DNA of 32,160 bases from Nitrococcus mobilis (GTDB taxonomy: Bacteria; Pseudomonadota; Gammaproteobacteria; Nitrococcales; Nitrococcaceae): assembly GCA_024102725.1 (NCBI GenBank), contig JAGFJL010000001.1:1-32160 (forward strand), given 5' to 3'. This document shows positions 24,250 through 32,160 of the stretch, piece after piece (the stretch's first letter is position 1; each line of letters opens with the position of its first letter). The position numbers and the translations under genes were made by a program. Under the pieces are notes generated by a model. That model did no database searches. It was not told the origin of the DNA and worked only from the letters and a program-made list of their open reading frames with translations.

Positions 24250-26040
24250 TCAGAATGGCCAGACCAGCGGCGCGAGACCGACGGTTGTCGCCATCATCAA
24301 AAAGTTCAGCGGCAAGCCAAAGCGCAGATAATCGAGTGCACGGTAACCGCCCGGGCCGTACACCATCATATTGGTTTGGTATCCCAAGGGAGTGGAAAAG
24401 CTGGCCGAGGCTGCAATCATGATAGCGACAATAAACGGTGTGAAGTTAACACCCAGTGTGGTTGCCGCCGACATGGCAATCGGGAAAACCAGCACGGCCG
24501 CTGCGTTGTTGGTGATCATCTCGGTGAATAGCGAGGTGACCACGAACACCGCGAGCAGCACCAGCCAAGGGTGGCCACCGGCTAAATGGATGAGCCCGCC
24601 GGCCAGCGTCTCGGCGGCGCCGCTGTTGTTCAGTGCTTGACCCACACCGAGAGCGGCGCCGATAACGAGCAGCACCGACCAGTCGATGCTGCGCCGAACC
24701 TCGGCGCCGGTGACGCAGCCGGTTATCACCATACAGCCTCCCGCCAGCAGGGCGGCATTGAGCATGCTCAGTACCCCTGAGGCGGCCAAGCCGACCATGC
24801 CCACGAGGATCGCCAGGGCGATGCCGGCTTTCTCGTGCCGCCGTGGCGTGCTGTCCTCCACCCGCGAGACCAGGAAGAAATCGCGCGCATTGCGCTGCCG
24901 CTGCACGAAACTCGGATGCGTCTCCAACAGCAGGGTATCGCCGGCGAGCAGCACGATCTCGCCGATTTTCCCCTTGAGGTGGCGGCCGCCGCGCGCCACC
25001 GCGATGACCGCGGCGTCGTACTCGGCGCGAAAACGCCCTTCGCGGATGCTTTTGCCGACGAGGGGGCATTCGTTGGAGACCACAGCCTCCACCATGACTC
25101 GCTCGGAGCGTGGCTCGCGGAGGCGAAATACTTGATTGGTGGCCGGCTGGATTCCGCGCATGCGGTGTAGGTCGACCACCGACTCCAGGACGCCGACGAA
25201 GACCAGGCGATCACCGTCTTGGAGCGTTTCCGTGGGCCCGACCGCAGGCAACACCTGTCCGTCGCGTTCGATTTCGACCAGGAACAGCCCCGGTAGATGA
25301 CGCAGTCCCGCCTGTTCAACGCTCTTACCGATCAGTGGCCCGCCGGGCTCAACGATGACCTCGGCCGTATAACGGCGTGGATCGTCGTCCATACTGAGCG
25401 CGGGCTGATGCGCGGGTAGTAATTTCGTGCTGAACAAAAATATATAGACCAAGCCTAGGGCGGCCGCCGGCACGCCGATCCAGGCGAGGTCGAACAGCGC
25501 CAGCCCCGGGATGTGCGCCTGGCTTTGCACCAGACCGTTTACCACCAAATTGGTGCTGGTGCCGATCAAAGTGCAGGTGCCGCCGAAAATGGCGGCGTAG
25601 CTCAGTGGTAAAAACAGCCGCGCGGGTGGCAGTCGGCTGCGTTTGCACAAATCATCCACCACGGGCAGGAACATGGCGACGATGGGCGTATTGTTGAGAA
25701 ACGCGCTCAAGGTGGCGACCGGTATCAGCAGGCGGAGCTGGGCGCTGAACAGCGATTTGGGTCGGCCCAGCAGGGGCTCGGTGAGCAACGTGACGGCGCC
25801 GGTATGGACCAGGCCCGCCACGACACCGAATAACAGCCCTACGGTCACTAAGCCGCTGTTACCGAAACCGGCCACCGCCTCGTTGGCGGTCAGTAGGTGT
25901 TCACTGTCTGTCAGGGCCTGAACCGTCATCAACACAGCCAGGCCGCCGAAGAGCAGAAAGACCGGAGAGGCCAGGTTACGGAGCAAACCGTAGAGGATAC
26001 CGACGGCGACACCGACGGTCAGCCATGCTTCCCAGCTCAC
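24250..26040 (-). CDS. SLC13-family permease with two TrkA-C domains, likely sulfate transporter
   Basis: A 596-residue protein from GTG at 26038-26040 with AGGAAGGGA upstream. Membrane helices occupy residues 1-205 and 395-596. FLNNTPIVAMFLPVV (about 114-128) and the second-half ITNNAAAVLVFPIAMSAA are the paired substrate and Na+ motifs of the DASS/SLC13 family. Between them are two RCK_C (TrkA-C) cytosolic domains (VEPGGPLIGKSVEQ and SNECPLVGKSIREG). Homologues with this layout include sulfate transporters of bacteria and algae (SLT type). Position immediately after cysJ-cysI (62-base gap) supports sulfate or sulfite as substrate, but that is inference; dicarboxylates or other oxyanions are alternatives. 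Confidence 0.88.
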   Translation of the reverse strand: MSWEAWLTVGVAVGILYGLLRNLASPVFLLFGGLAVLMTVQALTDSEHLLTANEAVAGFGNSGLVTVGLLFGVVAGLVHTGAVTLLTEPLLGRPKSLFSAQLRLLIPVATLSAFLNNTPIVAMFLPVVDDLCKRSRLPPARLFLPLSYAAIFGGTCTLIGTSTNLVVNGLVQSQAHIPGLALFDLAWIGVPAAALGLVYIFLFSTKLLPAHQPALSMDDDPRRYTAEVIVEPGGPLIGKSVEQAGLRHLPGLFLVEIERDGQVLPAVGPTETLQDGDRLVFVGVLESVVDLHRMRGIQPATNQVFRLREPRSERVMVEAVVSNECPLVGKSIREGRFRAEYDAAVIAVARGGRHLKGKIGEIVLLAGDTLLLETHPSFVQRQRNARDFFLVSRVEDSTPRRHEKAGIALAILVGMVGLAASGVLSMLNAALLAGGCMVITGCVTGAEVRRSIDWSVLLVIGAALGVGQALNNSGAAETLAGGLIHLAGGHPWLVLLAVFVVTSLFTEMITNNAAAVLVFPIAMSAATTLGVNFTPFIVAIMIAASASFSTPLGYQTNMMVYGPGGYRALDYLRFGLPLNFLMMATTVGLAPLVWPF

Positions 26041-26102
26041 ATTCCCTTCCTGTCAGCCCGCTCGCGGTGCAAGCGCGACCGGGCAGCCGGATATTGCTTG
26101 AT

Positions 26103-27815
26103 TTAAGCTGTTGGTTGCTGGAAATCGCGACCGGCAAGCATCGGTTTGATGGCGCCCACGCGGATGACAAAGTCGCCAAAGCGCTCGCCTTCCCGGCGTT
26201 GCTGGGCATAATCTCGAATCAAGGGTGCCAGCGAATCGATAATCTCCGTCTCGCCGATGTTCTCGCGAAACAGTCGGTTCATCCGGTCGCCGTGGAAGCT
26301 TGCCCCGAGATAGACGTTGTATTTGCCGAGTGCCTTGCCGACGAAACCGATCTCAGCCAAATAGGGGCGGGCGCAACCGTTGGGACAGCCCGTCATTCGC
26401 ACCACAATCGGATCATCCTCTAGCCCGGCTTCGTGCATGATCACATCCAGTTTATCGATCAGTGATGGCAGGTAGCGCTCGCTCTCGGCCATGGCCAGCC
26501 CGCAGGTGGGCAGGGCGACACAGGCCATGGCATGCTGGCGCAAAGCGGATTGCCGGCGGGTGCCGACCATCCCGTACTGCTCCAGCAGCGATTGAATGTT
26601 GGGCTTCTGCGCTTTACTGACCCCGGCGATGATGAGGTTTTGATTGGTGGTGAGCGCATAGTCGCCCTTATGCACCTTGGCAATCTCGCGCAGCCCACTC
26701 ATCAATGGGTAGTCCGGATGGTCCGCGACTCGGCCGTTTTCAACGAATAAAGTGAAATGCCATGTGCCGTCGCTGCCTTTTTGCCAGCCGTAGGGATCGC
26801 CTGCGGTCTCGAAGCGGAACGTTCGGGGTTCTTCCAAAGCGTAGCCAAGTCGCCGCTCGAGCTCACTACGGAACCAGCCCAGCCCGCGATCCTCGATCGT
26901 ATACTTGAACCGCGCGTGCCCCCGGTCCTTGCGGTCACCGAAATCGCGCTGCACGCACATTACCTGTTCGGCCACGTCGAGTACCTGCTCGACCCGGCAG
27001 AAGCCGATGACATCGGCAAGTCTGGGAAAGGTTTTCGGCTCACCGTGGGTCATGCCCATGCCGCCACCGACGCTGATATTGAAACCCAGCAGCTCGTCTT
27101 GCTCGGTAATGGCGATGAAGCCCAGGTCGTGCGCGAACACATCGACGTCGTTGTCGGGCGGCACCGCCAAGGCGATCTTGAACTTGCGCGGCAGGTAAGT
27201 GCGGCCGTAATACGGCTCCTCGGGCTCACCGCCAGCGACCCGCTCCTCGTCCAAAAAGATTTCGAAATAGGCGCGTGACCGGGGCCGCAGCTGCTGACTG
27301 ATGCGGTTCGCAAGATCATAGACTTGTCGATGCACGGCGGAGCGCCATGGGTTAGCCGTGGCGATGACGTTGCGGTTGACATCGCCGCAAGCGGCCATCG
27401 TATCCAACAACGCGGCGTTGATGCCCTGAATATGTGCCTTGAGGTTGCGCTTTAGCACACCGTGGAACTGGAACGTTTGCCGGGTGGTCAATCGTAGGGT
27501 GGCGTTGGCGTATTGGCGCGCCAACGCGTCGAGGGCCAGCCATTGTTTGGTGGTGCACACGCCGCCCGGTAAGCGCAGGCGAACCATGAACTGATAGAAC
27601 GGCTCCAGTTTCTGTTTGCGCCGTTCACTGCGTAGATCACGGTTATCCTGTTGATAGATGCCGTGGAACTTGGTCAGCTGAGTATCGTCATCGCTCACGG
27701 CCCCGGTGACCGGGTCGGCCAGACTCTCGCGCAGCGTACCCCGGAGCTGTTCACTGTCGTGCTTCAGCCGTTCGTTGGGGTGCAGTTCCTCGAGCGGTCG
27801 GCTGATATCGTTCAT
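26103..27815 (-). CDS. cysI: Assimilatory sulfite reductase (NADPH) hemoprotein beta subunit
   Basis: A 570-residue protein from the ATG ending at 27815, two bases after the cysJ stop; a TTG six bases earlier overlaps that stop and has better ribosome-site spacing. It aligns along its length with E. coli Cys[62 protein letters not shown]. The siroheme and 4Fe-4S cysteines are present in [14 protein letters not shown] (Cys432, Cys438) and [15 protein letters not shown] (Cys477, Cys481). With CysJ it reduces sulfite to sulfide with six electrons for cysteine synthesis. Cytosolic. Operon order is cysJ-cysI-SLC13. Confidence 0.96.
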   Translation of the reverse strand: MNDISRPLEELHPNERLKHDSEQLRGTLRESLADPVTGAVSDDDTQLTKFHGIYQQDNRDLRSERRKQKLEPFYQFMVRLRLPGGVCTTKQWLALDALARQYANATLRLTTRQTFQFHGVLKRNLKAHIQGINAALLDTMAACGDVNRNVIATANPWRSAVHRQVYDLANRISQQLRPRSRAYFEIFLDEERVAGGEPEEPYYGRTYLPRKFKIALAVPPDNDVDVFAHDLGFIAITEQDELLGFNISVGGGMGMTHGEPKTFPRLADVIGFCRVEQVLDVAEQVMCVQRDFGDRKDRGHARFKYTIEDRGLGWFRSELERRLGYALEEPRTFRFETAGDPYGWQKGSDGTWHFTLFVENGRVADHPDYPLMSGLREIAKVHKGDYALTTNQNLIIAGVSKAQKPNIQSLLEQYGMVGTRRQSALRQHAMACVALPTCGLAMAESERYLPSLIDKLDVIMHEAGLEDDPIVVRMTGCPNGCARPYLAEIGFVGKALGKYNVYLGASFHGDRMNRLFRENIGETEIIDSLAPLIRDYAQQRREGERFGDFVIRVGAIKPMLAGRDFQQPTA

Positions 27816-27817
27816 AT

Positions 27818-29632
27818 TCAATACACATCCTTCTGGTAACGCTTCTCCTTCTGCAAACGACGCACGTAGTCGAGCGCCTGGTCCTTGCTCAAACCGCCCT
27901 GCTCGCGCACGATGTCGAGCAGCGCTTGATGGACATCATGTGCCATGCCCTCGCCATCGCCGCAGACATAGAAGTTGGCGCCCTCCTCAAGCCAGGCATA
28001 GAGCTCGCGGGCGTTCTCACGCATGCGGTGCTGAACGTAGACTTTCTCCGCCTGATCACGCGAGAAGGCGACATCGATCCGAGTCAACAGGCCACGTTTG
28101 CGCCAGTTGAGCCATTCTACTTGATAGAGGAAGTCGCTTAAAAAGTTGCGATCGCCGAAGAACAGCCAGTTGCGGCCGGTGGCACCCACCTCCTCGCGTT
28201 CGGCGAGGAAAGCGCGGAAGGGTGCGACTCCGGTGCCGGGCCCGACCATAATGATCGGCGTTTGCGGATCCGTGGGCAGCCGGAAGTTGGGGTTGCGATC
28301 CACATAGACGGGGACGGTCTCTCCTTCGGCAACCCGGTCCGCCAGGAAGGTCGAAGCAACACCTTCGCGGTCCAGGCCATGGCTGTGATAGCGCACCGCA
28401 GCAACTGTGAGGTGCACTTCATCTGGGGCGACCCGGTGGCTCGAGGCGATCGAATAAAGTCGTGGCGGCAATTTGCGCAACGTGCCGACGAAGTTCTCTG
28501 CGGTCAGTCCCTTGACGGGATAGTCCTGGATGACATCCAGAATATGCCGCCCGTGAACATATTGGCGTAGATCAGCCTTGGCCTCCTCGCGCAACAGTGC
28601 CTGCAGGGCGCTGGATTCAGCCAACGCCGCATAACGCTCAAGAAACGGTCGGGTGATCGTCGTGATCTCATAGCGTTGCGTGAGCGCCTCATGCAGCGGG
28701 GCGCGGCCGTCACCGGCAACGACGGCGGTATCGGGCTGTAACCCCAGCGTCTCGATCAAACGTTCGACGTAAACCGGGTTGTTCTGAGCTACCACACCGA
28801 GGGAGTCGCCCGGCTCGAACGTGAGGCCAGAATCCTCGATGGAGAGCTCAAGGTGCCGCGTCTCCTTGCTTGAGCCACGGCCGTTAAGGACGATGTTCTC
28901 GAGCACCGTGGCGGGGTAGGGGTTTTTGCGCGACCAGGAGGTCTTCTCTGCATTGCGACTCGAGAACGCAACCACATTGGAGGGGCGCGGCTGAGCTCCA
29001 GTGATCTTGCCGAAGCACTCCAGCACAGCGTCGATCCATTCCGAGGCCGGGTCATCGAAGTCGATGTCGCAATCGACGCGCGGATGGATGCGTTCGGCAC
29101 CGAGCGCTTCCAGCCGGGCATCGAAATCACGTCCGGTCTGGCAAAAATTCTCGTAACTGGAATCGCCCAGTGCCAGCACGGTGAAACGCTTACCCTTCAG
29201 CGCGGGCGCCTTGCGGCCATGCACCAATGCATAAAATTCCTCGGCGGGGTCGGGTGGGTCTCCTTCACCGTGCGTGCTGACCACGACCATCAGGTTGTCG
29301 ACTTTTTTCAGATCGGACTTGCGGAAATCGGCCATATTGGCCACATTAGCTTGGAAACCGAGGCGCTGGGCGCGCTCGGCAGCCAATTGGGCGAGACCTT
29401 GGGCATTACCGGTTTCGGAGCCGAACAGTATCGTGATCTCCGGCAACGACTCTGTGGTGATCGCTTCGGATACCATGGCGTTGGCGGCTCCGCTGCCGGC
29501 TGCAAGCCCGGCCAGATAGCCACTGATCCAGGTCATCTGATCGTTATGCAGCGTCGCCAACAGCTCATTGAGCCGGGCGGCCTGTTCGGCATTCAGCGGA
29601 CTATTGGTGTCCAGCAGGGGCCCCTGGGCCAT
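27818..29632 (-). CDS. cysJ: Assimilatory sulfite reductase (NADPH) flavoprotein alpha subunit
   Basis: A 604-residue protein from the ATG ending at 29632, with GGAGG upstream. The flavodoxin-like FMN domain carries [13 protein letters not shown] (69-81) and [11 protein letters not shown]. The FAD domain has [10 protein letters not shown] (389-398) and the NADPH site [13 protein letters not shown] (464-476). The C-terminus KRYQKDVY is the usual CysJ ending. It passes electrons from NADPH through FAD and FMN to CysI. Length and domain order match E. coli CysJ. It is first in the leftward operon; promoter elements are expected in the AT-rich 29690-29760 stretch shared with the divergent Nudix gene. 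Confidence 0.96.
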   Translation of the reverse strand: MAQGPLLDTNSPLNAEQAARLNELLATLHNDQMTWISGYLAGLAAGSGAANAMVSEAITTESLPEITILFGSETGNAQGLAQLAAERAQRLGFQANVANMADFRKSDLKKVDNLMVVVSTHGEGDPPDPAEEFYALVHGRKAPALKGKRFTVLALGDSSYENFCQTGRDFDARLEALGAERIHPRVDCDIDFDDPASEWIDAVLECFGKITGAQPRPSNVVAFSSRNAEKTSWSRKNPYPATVLENIVLNGRGSSKETRHLELSIEDSGLTFEPGDSLGVVAQNNPVYVERLIETLGLQPDTAVVAGDGRAPLHEALTQRYEITTITRPFLERYAALAESSALQALLREEAKADLRQYVHGRHILDVIQDYPVKGLTAENFVGTLRKLPPRLYSIASSHRVAPDEVHLTVAAVRYHSHGLDREGVASTFLADRVAEGETVPVYVDRNPNFRLPTDPQTPIIMVGPGTGVAPFRAFLAEREEVGATGRNWLFFGDRNFLSDFLYQVEWLNWRKRGLLTRIDVAFSRDQAEKVYVQHRMRENARELYAWLEEGANFYVCGDGEGMAHDVHQALLDIVREQGGLSKDQALDYVRRLQKEKRYQKDVY

Positions 29633-29767
29633 GGTGCGCTCCTCCGCATCCCAAATCGGTCAGGTAGCCGAGGATAGCGCCGGTGAGCTATTCATAACAA
29701 TCATAAATATGCATTTGAATATTCTTTATCGTAGTAAACGACGTTAAATTTGCGTAAAGGTGAACTC
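29633..29767. promoter_or_regulatory. Divergent promoter region between cysJ and the Nudix gene
   Basis: This 135-base spacer separates divergently read genes. Its central part (29690-29755) is sharply AT-rich in a GC-rich neighbourhood, with CATAACAATCATAAATATGC and TTTGAATATTCTTTATCG. In enterobacteria cysJI promoters are activated by CysB binding to AT-rich sites just upstream; a similar arrangement is plausible here. I cannot define the boxes with certainty. Confidence 0.4.
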
Positions 29768-30202
29768 ATGGCGCGCGTTGTCACGCCTGCGGTTGCCACG
29801 GATATTATTATTCGCTTGCAAGGGCGGCCCGAGCGGATTGTGCTCGTGCAACGCCGCCATCCACCGCGCGGGCTGGCTCTGCCGGGCGGGTTTGTCGATG
29901 TTGGCGAGCGCGTCGAGCAGGCGGCTGTGCGAGAGGCTTTGGAGGAAACCGGGTTGCGGGTGCAGTTGCAGGCGTTGCTGGGTGTTTATTCCGATCCGAG
30001 CCGGGATCCCCGTGGGCACACCATCAGCGTCGTGTTCCTCGCCGATGGCCGCGGTGAGCCCCGGGCGGCTGACGACGCGGCAGCGGTTCGCCTGGTGGAT
30101 CCGGGCGATCCCGCTTTGGATCTGGTGTTCGATCATGCTGTGATCCTTGCCGACTATCGGCACTTCGTGCGCACCGGCTGCCCGCCCCGGCCGTGGCGCT
30201 AA
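29768..30202 (+). CDS. Nudix hydrolase
   Basis: A 144-residue protein from ATG 29768, with AAGGTGAA upstream; an earlier TTG frame at 29750 is unnecessary. The Nudix box is complete at residues 41-63: Gly41, Glu47, then REALEETGL (55-63). The opening VTPAVATDIIIRLQGRPERI and PPRGLALPGGFV resemble ADP-ribose pyrophosphatase-like Nudix enzymes. It should hydrolyse a nucleoside diphosphate linked to another moiety, using Mg2+. The exact substrate cannot be set. It is divergent from cysJ, with no obvious operon partner. Confidence 0.92.
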   Translation: MARVVTPAVATDIIIRLQGRPERIVLVQRRHPPRGLALPGGFVDVGERVEQAAVREALEETGLRVQLQALLGVYSDPSRDPRGHTISVVFLADGRGEPRAADDAAAVRLVDPGDPALDLVFDHAVILADYRHFVRTGCPPRPWR

Positions 30203-30650
30203 CAATCCAGCTCCGCGTGCTGGCCGGCTATCTCGTCAGCAATCTTGTTCCGGCCGCCATGCCCGAGGAGTTGCGAATAACATGATGCTCGCTTGAGCCC
30301 GGCGGGGATGTACCCTAAATTCAGTAAGCTGTCCTGCTCTCAACCCGTTACGAGGCTATTTTACTAATGTACACCTTAGCTTACGTGCGATTGCGCCGCC
30401 AGTCCCCTTCGGGACAACCGGACCGTAATTGCTCCAGTGCACGGGCCGGCGGTTTCGCTACCAACCGCGCGGGTAGCCACAGTGAAGCGGTTGGAGAACG
30501 CTCGCACGCTGAATCCGATGCTTGCCAGCCGACTCAGATGGCACCGCACGCCGCCGCCGAGTGCTCTGGACTGCGCCGAGCCGGCTCGGCTGGGAGGATT
30601 TGAGATCGGCACAGCGGGGGCGGAATCTCGGACCGGGTAGGCGATCTGTC
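30203..30650. other. 450-base stretch without a supported gene, upstream of the rhomboid gene
   Basis: ORFs on both strands here are short, overlap one another and have Arg/Ala/Ser-rich products. The rhomboid frame is open back to 30522 but that extension is unlike rhomboid N-termini. A 16-base perfect palindrome, GCCGAGCCGGCTCGGC, lies at 30575-30590. It could be a protein-binding site or hairpin. An AT-rich patch near 30350-30385 may hold a promoter. Confidence 0.4.
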
Positions 30651-31364
30651 ATGCGTTGGCCGAAATACAGACCTAATCCCATCGCTATGGTTCGGCTGCG
30701 CGACGATCGGCCCAGCGCGATACCCCCGCTAGTCAACGTGGGGCTGATCGCCGTCTGCTTTGTCGTATTCATTTGGCAGATGACGCTGGACCCGTTGGCG
30801 CGACTGCGTGCGGTCTATGCCCTGGGTACGATACCGGCGACATTGATCGGTGGTGCGCACTTATCGGCCGCGGTTGCCGTTATTCCAGCGGTCCTGACTC
30901 CCCTGACGTCCATGTTTTTGCATAAGAGTTGGATGCATCTGCTCGGCAATCTTTTTTATTTATGGTTGTTCGGCGACAGTGTCGAAGACAGTATGGGCCA
31001 CCGGCGCTATTTATCATTCTATCTGATCGTAGGCGTCGTGGCGGTCATTGCTCAGGCGTATCCCGAGCCGCATTCGACCGCACCCATGATTGGGGCCAGT
31101 GGCGCGATATCGGGCGTTTTGGGAGCCTATATGCTGTTGTTCCCTCGCGCCAATGTCTTGGCGCTGATACCACTGGGACGATTGACGCAGCTGATACGCG
31201 TGCCCGCCGCACTTGTGCTCGGCCTTTGGTTTGTGCTCCAGTTGCTGCTCTCCGTAGTGGGAGCCGACCCGGGAACTGGGTTTCGCGCTCATATCGGCGG
31301 TTTCATAGCGGGCATGATTCTCGCGCCTTTTTTCCGGCGCCAAGGGATACCTTTGTGGCAATGA
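30651..31364 (+). CDS. Rhomboid family intramembrane serine protease
   Basis: A 237-residue protein from ATG 30651; ATG 30687 (MVRLRDDRPS) is also reasonable because many relatives begin with that RDD-P motif. There are six or seven membrane helices. The catalytic Ser150 lies in GASGAISGVLGAYM and the catalytic His214 in AHIGGFIAGM. The oxyanion-stabilising His96 and Asn100 are in HKSWMHLLGNLFYLW. Rhomboids cut membrane proteins within or near their transmembrane helices; substrates are not predictable. A run of nine C follows the stop codon directly. Confidence 0.92.
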   Translation: MRWPKYRPNPIAMVRLRDDRPSAIPPLVNVGLIAVCFVVFIWQMTLDPLARLRAVYALGTIPATLIGGAHLSAAVAVIPAVLTPLTSMFLHKSWMHLLGNLFYLWLFGDSVEDSMGHRRYLSFYLIVGVVAVIAQAYPEPHSTAPMIGASGAISGVLGAYMLLFPRANVLALIPLGRLTQLIRVPAALVLGLWFVLQLLLSVVGADPGTGFRAHIGGFIAGMILAPFFRRQGIPLWQ

Positions 31365-31379
31365 CCCCCCCCCATCTTG

Positions 31380-31589
31380 TCAGCAGCGTTGCCGGCCGCC
31401 GCCATTGCCACGATGAGGCCAATTTTGTTTGCGTAAATGATATTTTACTTCGCGCCGTAGATTATTCTCGAAAGCACGGGCCTCGAGTTCCCCGTCAACT
31501 CGAGCGCGCAATGCCTCGAGTTCTTCTCGGCTCATGGACGTGAGATCGAAATCCACCGCAATGCGATTAGGACGCGTTGTCTTCTCCAT
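31380..31589 (-). CDS. Small hypothetical protein (69 aa)
   Basis: The N-terminal half (IAVDFDLTSMSREELEALRA) reads like a real short acidic-helical protein, with TSMSREELEALRARVDGEL predicted to form a helix or coiled coil. The C-terminal half is basic (LRREVKYHLRKQNWPHRGNG). GAGGA touches the start codon, which is too close for a normal ribosome site. It faces the rhomboid gene convergently, with 15 bases between stops. I do not recognise a family and would treat it as unconfirmed. Confidence 0.4.
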   Translation of the reverse strand: MEKTTRPNRIAVDFDLTSMSREELEALRARVDGELEARAFENNLRREVKYHLRKQNWPHRGNGGGRQRC

Positions 31590-31862
31590 TCCTCAATCCA
31601 AACGGTTCAGTGAGAGCTTTTACTCGCAGCGGCGATCGGGCGCTGCCGAGGCTTTCTTTCATTACGTTTTTGTTTGCTTCGATGACAGGCTAGCCATCGT
31701 CTATTTAGCAGATCATACACAATGTGCGGGGCCGCTAATTTAGCTAGATCACAAAATGGCGCATTGCCTGCGACGGTTTATGAGTTTTTCTATGATTGCC
31801 GCTGTGCGAGGACGCAGCGAAAACCCATCTGCCACGAGGCCACCTAAGGAGCATCTGATTTA

Positions 31863-32005
31863 CTCGTCGCGCCGGCGAAGGCCTGTATCCAGGCTATTGA
31901 TTTTACTGGATCACGCAAACCCTCTTTGGTTTGCGCCCTCCGGGCCGGCTGAAGCTGTTCAAATCCGTTGCTGCGGATTTGTCCGGTTTTCGTCGGAATG
32001 ACGAG
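31863..32005. repeat. Multi-hairpin dispersed repeat (MITE-like)
   Basis: The outer ends form an imperfect inverted repeat: CTCGTCGCGCCGGCG (31863-31877) against CGTCGGAATGACGAG (31991-32005), 11 of 15 matching. Inside are successive perfect stems: GCCTG-TATC-CAGGC (31881-31894), CGCAAACC with GGTTTGCG (31914-31935), GCCC-TCC-GGGC (around 31934-31945), and CAAATCCG with CGGATTTG (31960-31981). The outer sequence resembles the GTCATTCC-type dispersed repeat of which 3754-3832 is another degenerate copy. Confidence 0.65.
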
Positions 32006-32047
32006 AAGGTAATTGATCAGAAGGTAATTGATCAGGTAATTGATCAG
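32006..32047. repeat. Tandem repeat of AAGGTAATTGATCAG (three units)
   Basis: Two perfect 15-base units (32006-32020, 32021-32035) are followed by a third that is shortened to GTAATTGATCAG (32036-32047). Each contains the palindrome TGATCA. The array sits exactly between the hairpin repeat and the left end of the IS110-family element. Confidence 0.8.
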
Positions 32048-32121
32048 ACGATATGGACTCCCCCTCCTCTCTCGGCATCGTGATGTGCCAGATTGAGAGG
32101 TGAAACAGTCAATCGTGAAGA

Positions 32122-32136
32122 AGGGGGAGCCCATAT
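32122..32136. repeat. Right arm of inverted repeat at IS110-family left end
   Basis: AGGGGGAGCCCATAT pairs with ATATGGACTCCCCCT at 32051-32065, 14 of 15 positions. The arm overlaps the transposase start codon, so a hairpin in the mRNA would sequester the start. Confidence 0.7.
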
Positions 32137-32160
32137 GGCAGTCAAGCGCATTGGAGTCGA
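32135..32160 (+). CDS. IS110-family transposase, N-terminal start (cut by window edge)
   Basis: ATG 32135 opens MAVKRIGVD, running off the window. IS110-family transposases typically begin K-R-I-G-I/V-D-L-A-K, where this Asp is the first residue of the RuvC-like DEDD catalytic set. GGGGGAG upstream serves as ribosome site and is also part of the inverted repeat. Only nine residues are visible. Confidence 0.65.

Larger units (their letters stand above)
31590..32134. other. Gene-free stretch with repeats leading into an IS110-family element
   Basis: No gene is supported in this 545-base stretch. From 31590 to about 31860 I see nothing definite. From 31863 to 32005 there is a multi-hairpin repeat, from 32006 to 32047 a tandem TGATCA repeat, and from about 32048 the noncoding left part of the IS110-family element. 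Confidence 0.55.
32048..32160 (+). mobile_element. IS110-family insertion sequence, left end (cut by window edge)
   Basis: This is the noncoding left region followed by the start of the transposase. ATATGGACTCCCCCT (32051-32065) is repeated inverted at 32122-32136 with one mismatch, enclosing 56 bases; the second arm runs into the transposase ATG. In IS110-family elements a noncoding end encodes the bridge RNA that pairs donor and target; whether this one does so at the left end cannot be settled from the part seen. The exact boundary with the preceding tandem repeat is uncertain. Confidence 0.6.

Noticed and set aside
30522..30650. N-terminal extension of the rhomboid frame
   Set aside because: The added 43 residues are Arg-rich and unlike rhomboid N-termini; the start at 30651 or 30687 fits the family.

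Overview
The window looks like chromosomal DNA of a moderately GC-rich proteobacterium, most likely a gammaproteobacterium. This is inferred from gene content: CysJ/CysI sulfite reductase, ThiI, Rnk, long-form SppA, a YbhGFSR-type ABC exporter and a CqsA/CqsS signalling locus. An Ectothiorhodospiraceae-like host such as Nitrococcus would fit, but I cannot fix the genus from sequence alone. Both edges run into IS110-family-like transposases, and degenerate hairpin repeats lie in the gene-poor parts.

Layout: 1-137, C-terminus of an IS110-like transposase. 727-1800, patatin-like phospholipase. 1857-2948 (-), winged-helix SAM methyltransferase. 3089-3502 (-), Rnk. 3503-4934, gene-poor DNA with a palindromic repeat. 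4935-6308, MgtE Mg2+ channel. 6537-6929, VOC-fold protein followed by an AT-rich repeat-bearing spacer. 7777-9618, SppA. 10109-13778, alpha-hydroxyketone quorum-sensing locus: CqsA/LqsA synthase (+), convergent with a CqsS-type histidine kinase and an LqsR-like response regulator (-). 14268-14651, DUF423 membrane protein. 14760-16025 (-), ThiI without rhodanese domain. 16175-21940, exporter operon (small ORF, HlyD adaptor, double ATPase, two permeases, LEA-type lipoprotein). 21923-23362 (-), M20 peptidase gene broken by an in-frame amber codon. 23439-24002 (-), dual-specificity phosphatase. 24250-29632 (-), cysJ-cysI-SLC13 permease. 29768-30202, Nudix hydrolase. 30651-31364, rhomboid protease. 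31380-31589 (-), small hypothetical. 31590-32160, multi-hairpin repeat, a tandem TGATCA repeat and the start of an IS110-family element.

The most interesting unit is the quorum-sensing locus. The kinase sensor region closely resembles Vibrio CqsS but lacks the receiver domain of that hybrid kinase. Phosphotransfer probably goes to the overlapping downstream regulator, whose receiver domain has a long insertion and whose C-terminal half is not a DNA-binding domain I recognise. The second clear anomaly is the amber codon, at a position where I expect tryptophan, in an otherwise intact M20 peptidase. The cysJ-cysI-SLC13 set suggests coupled sulfate uptake and reduction to sulfide.
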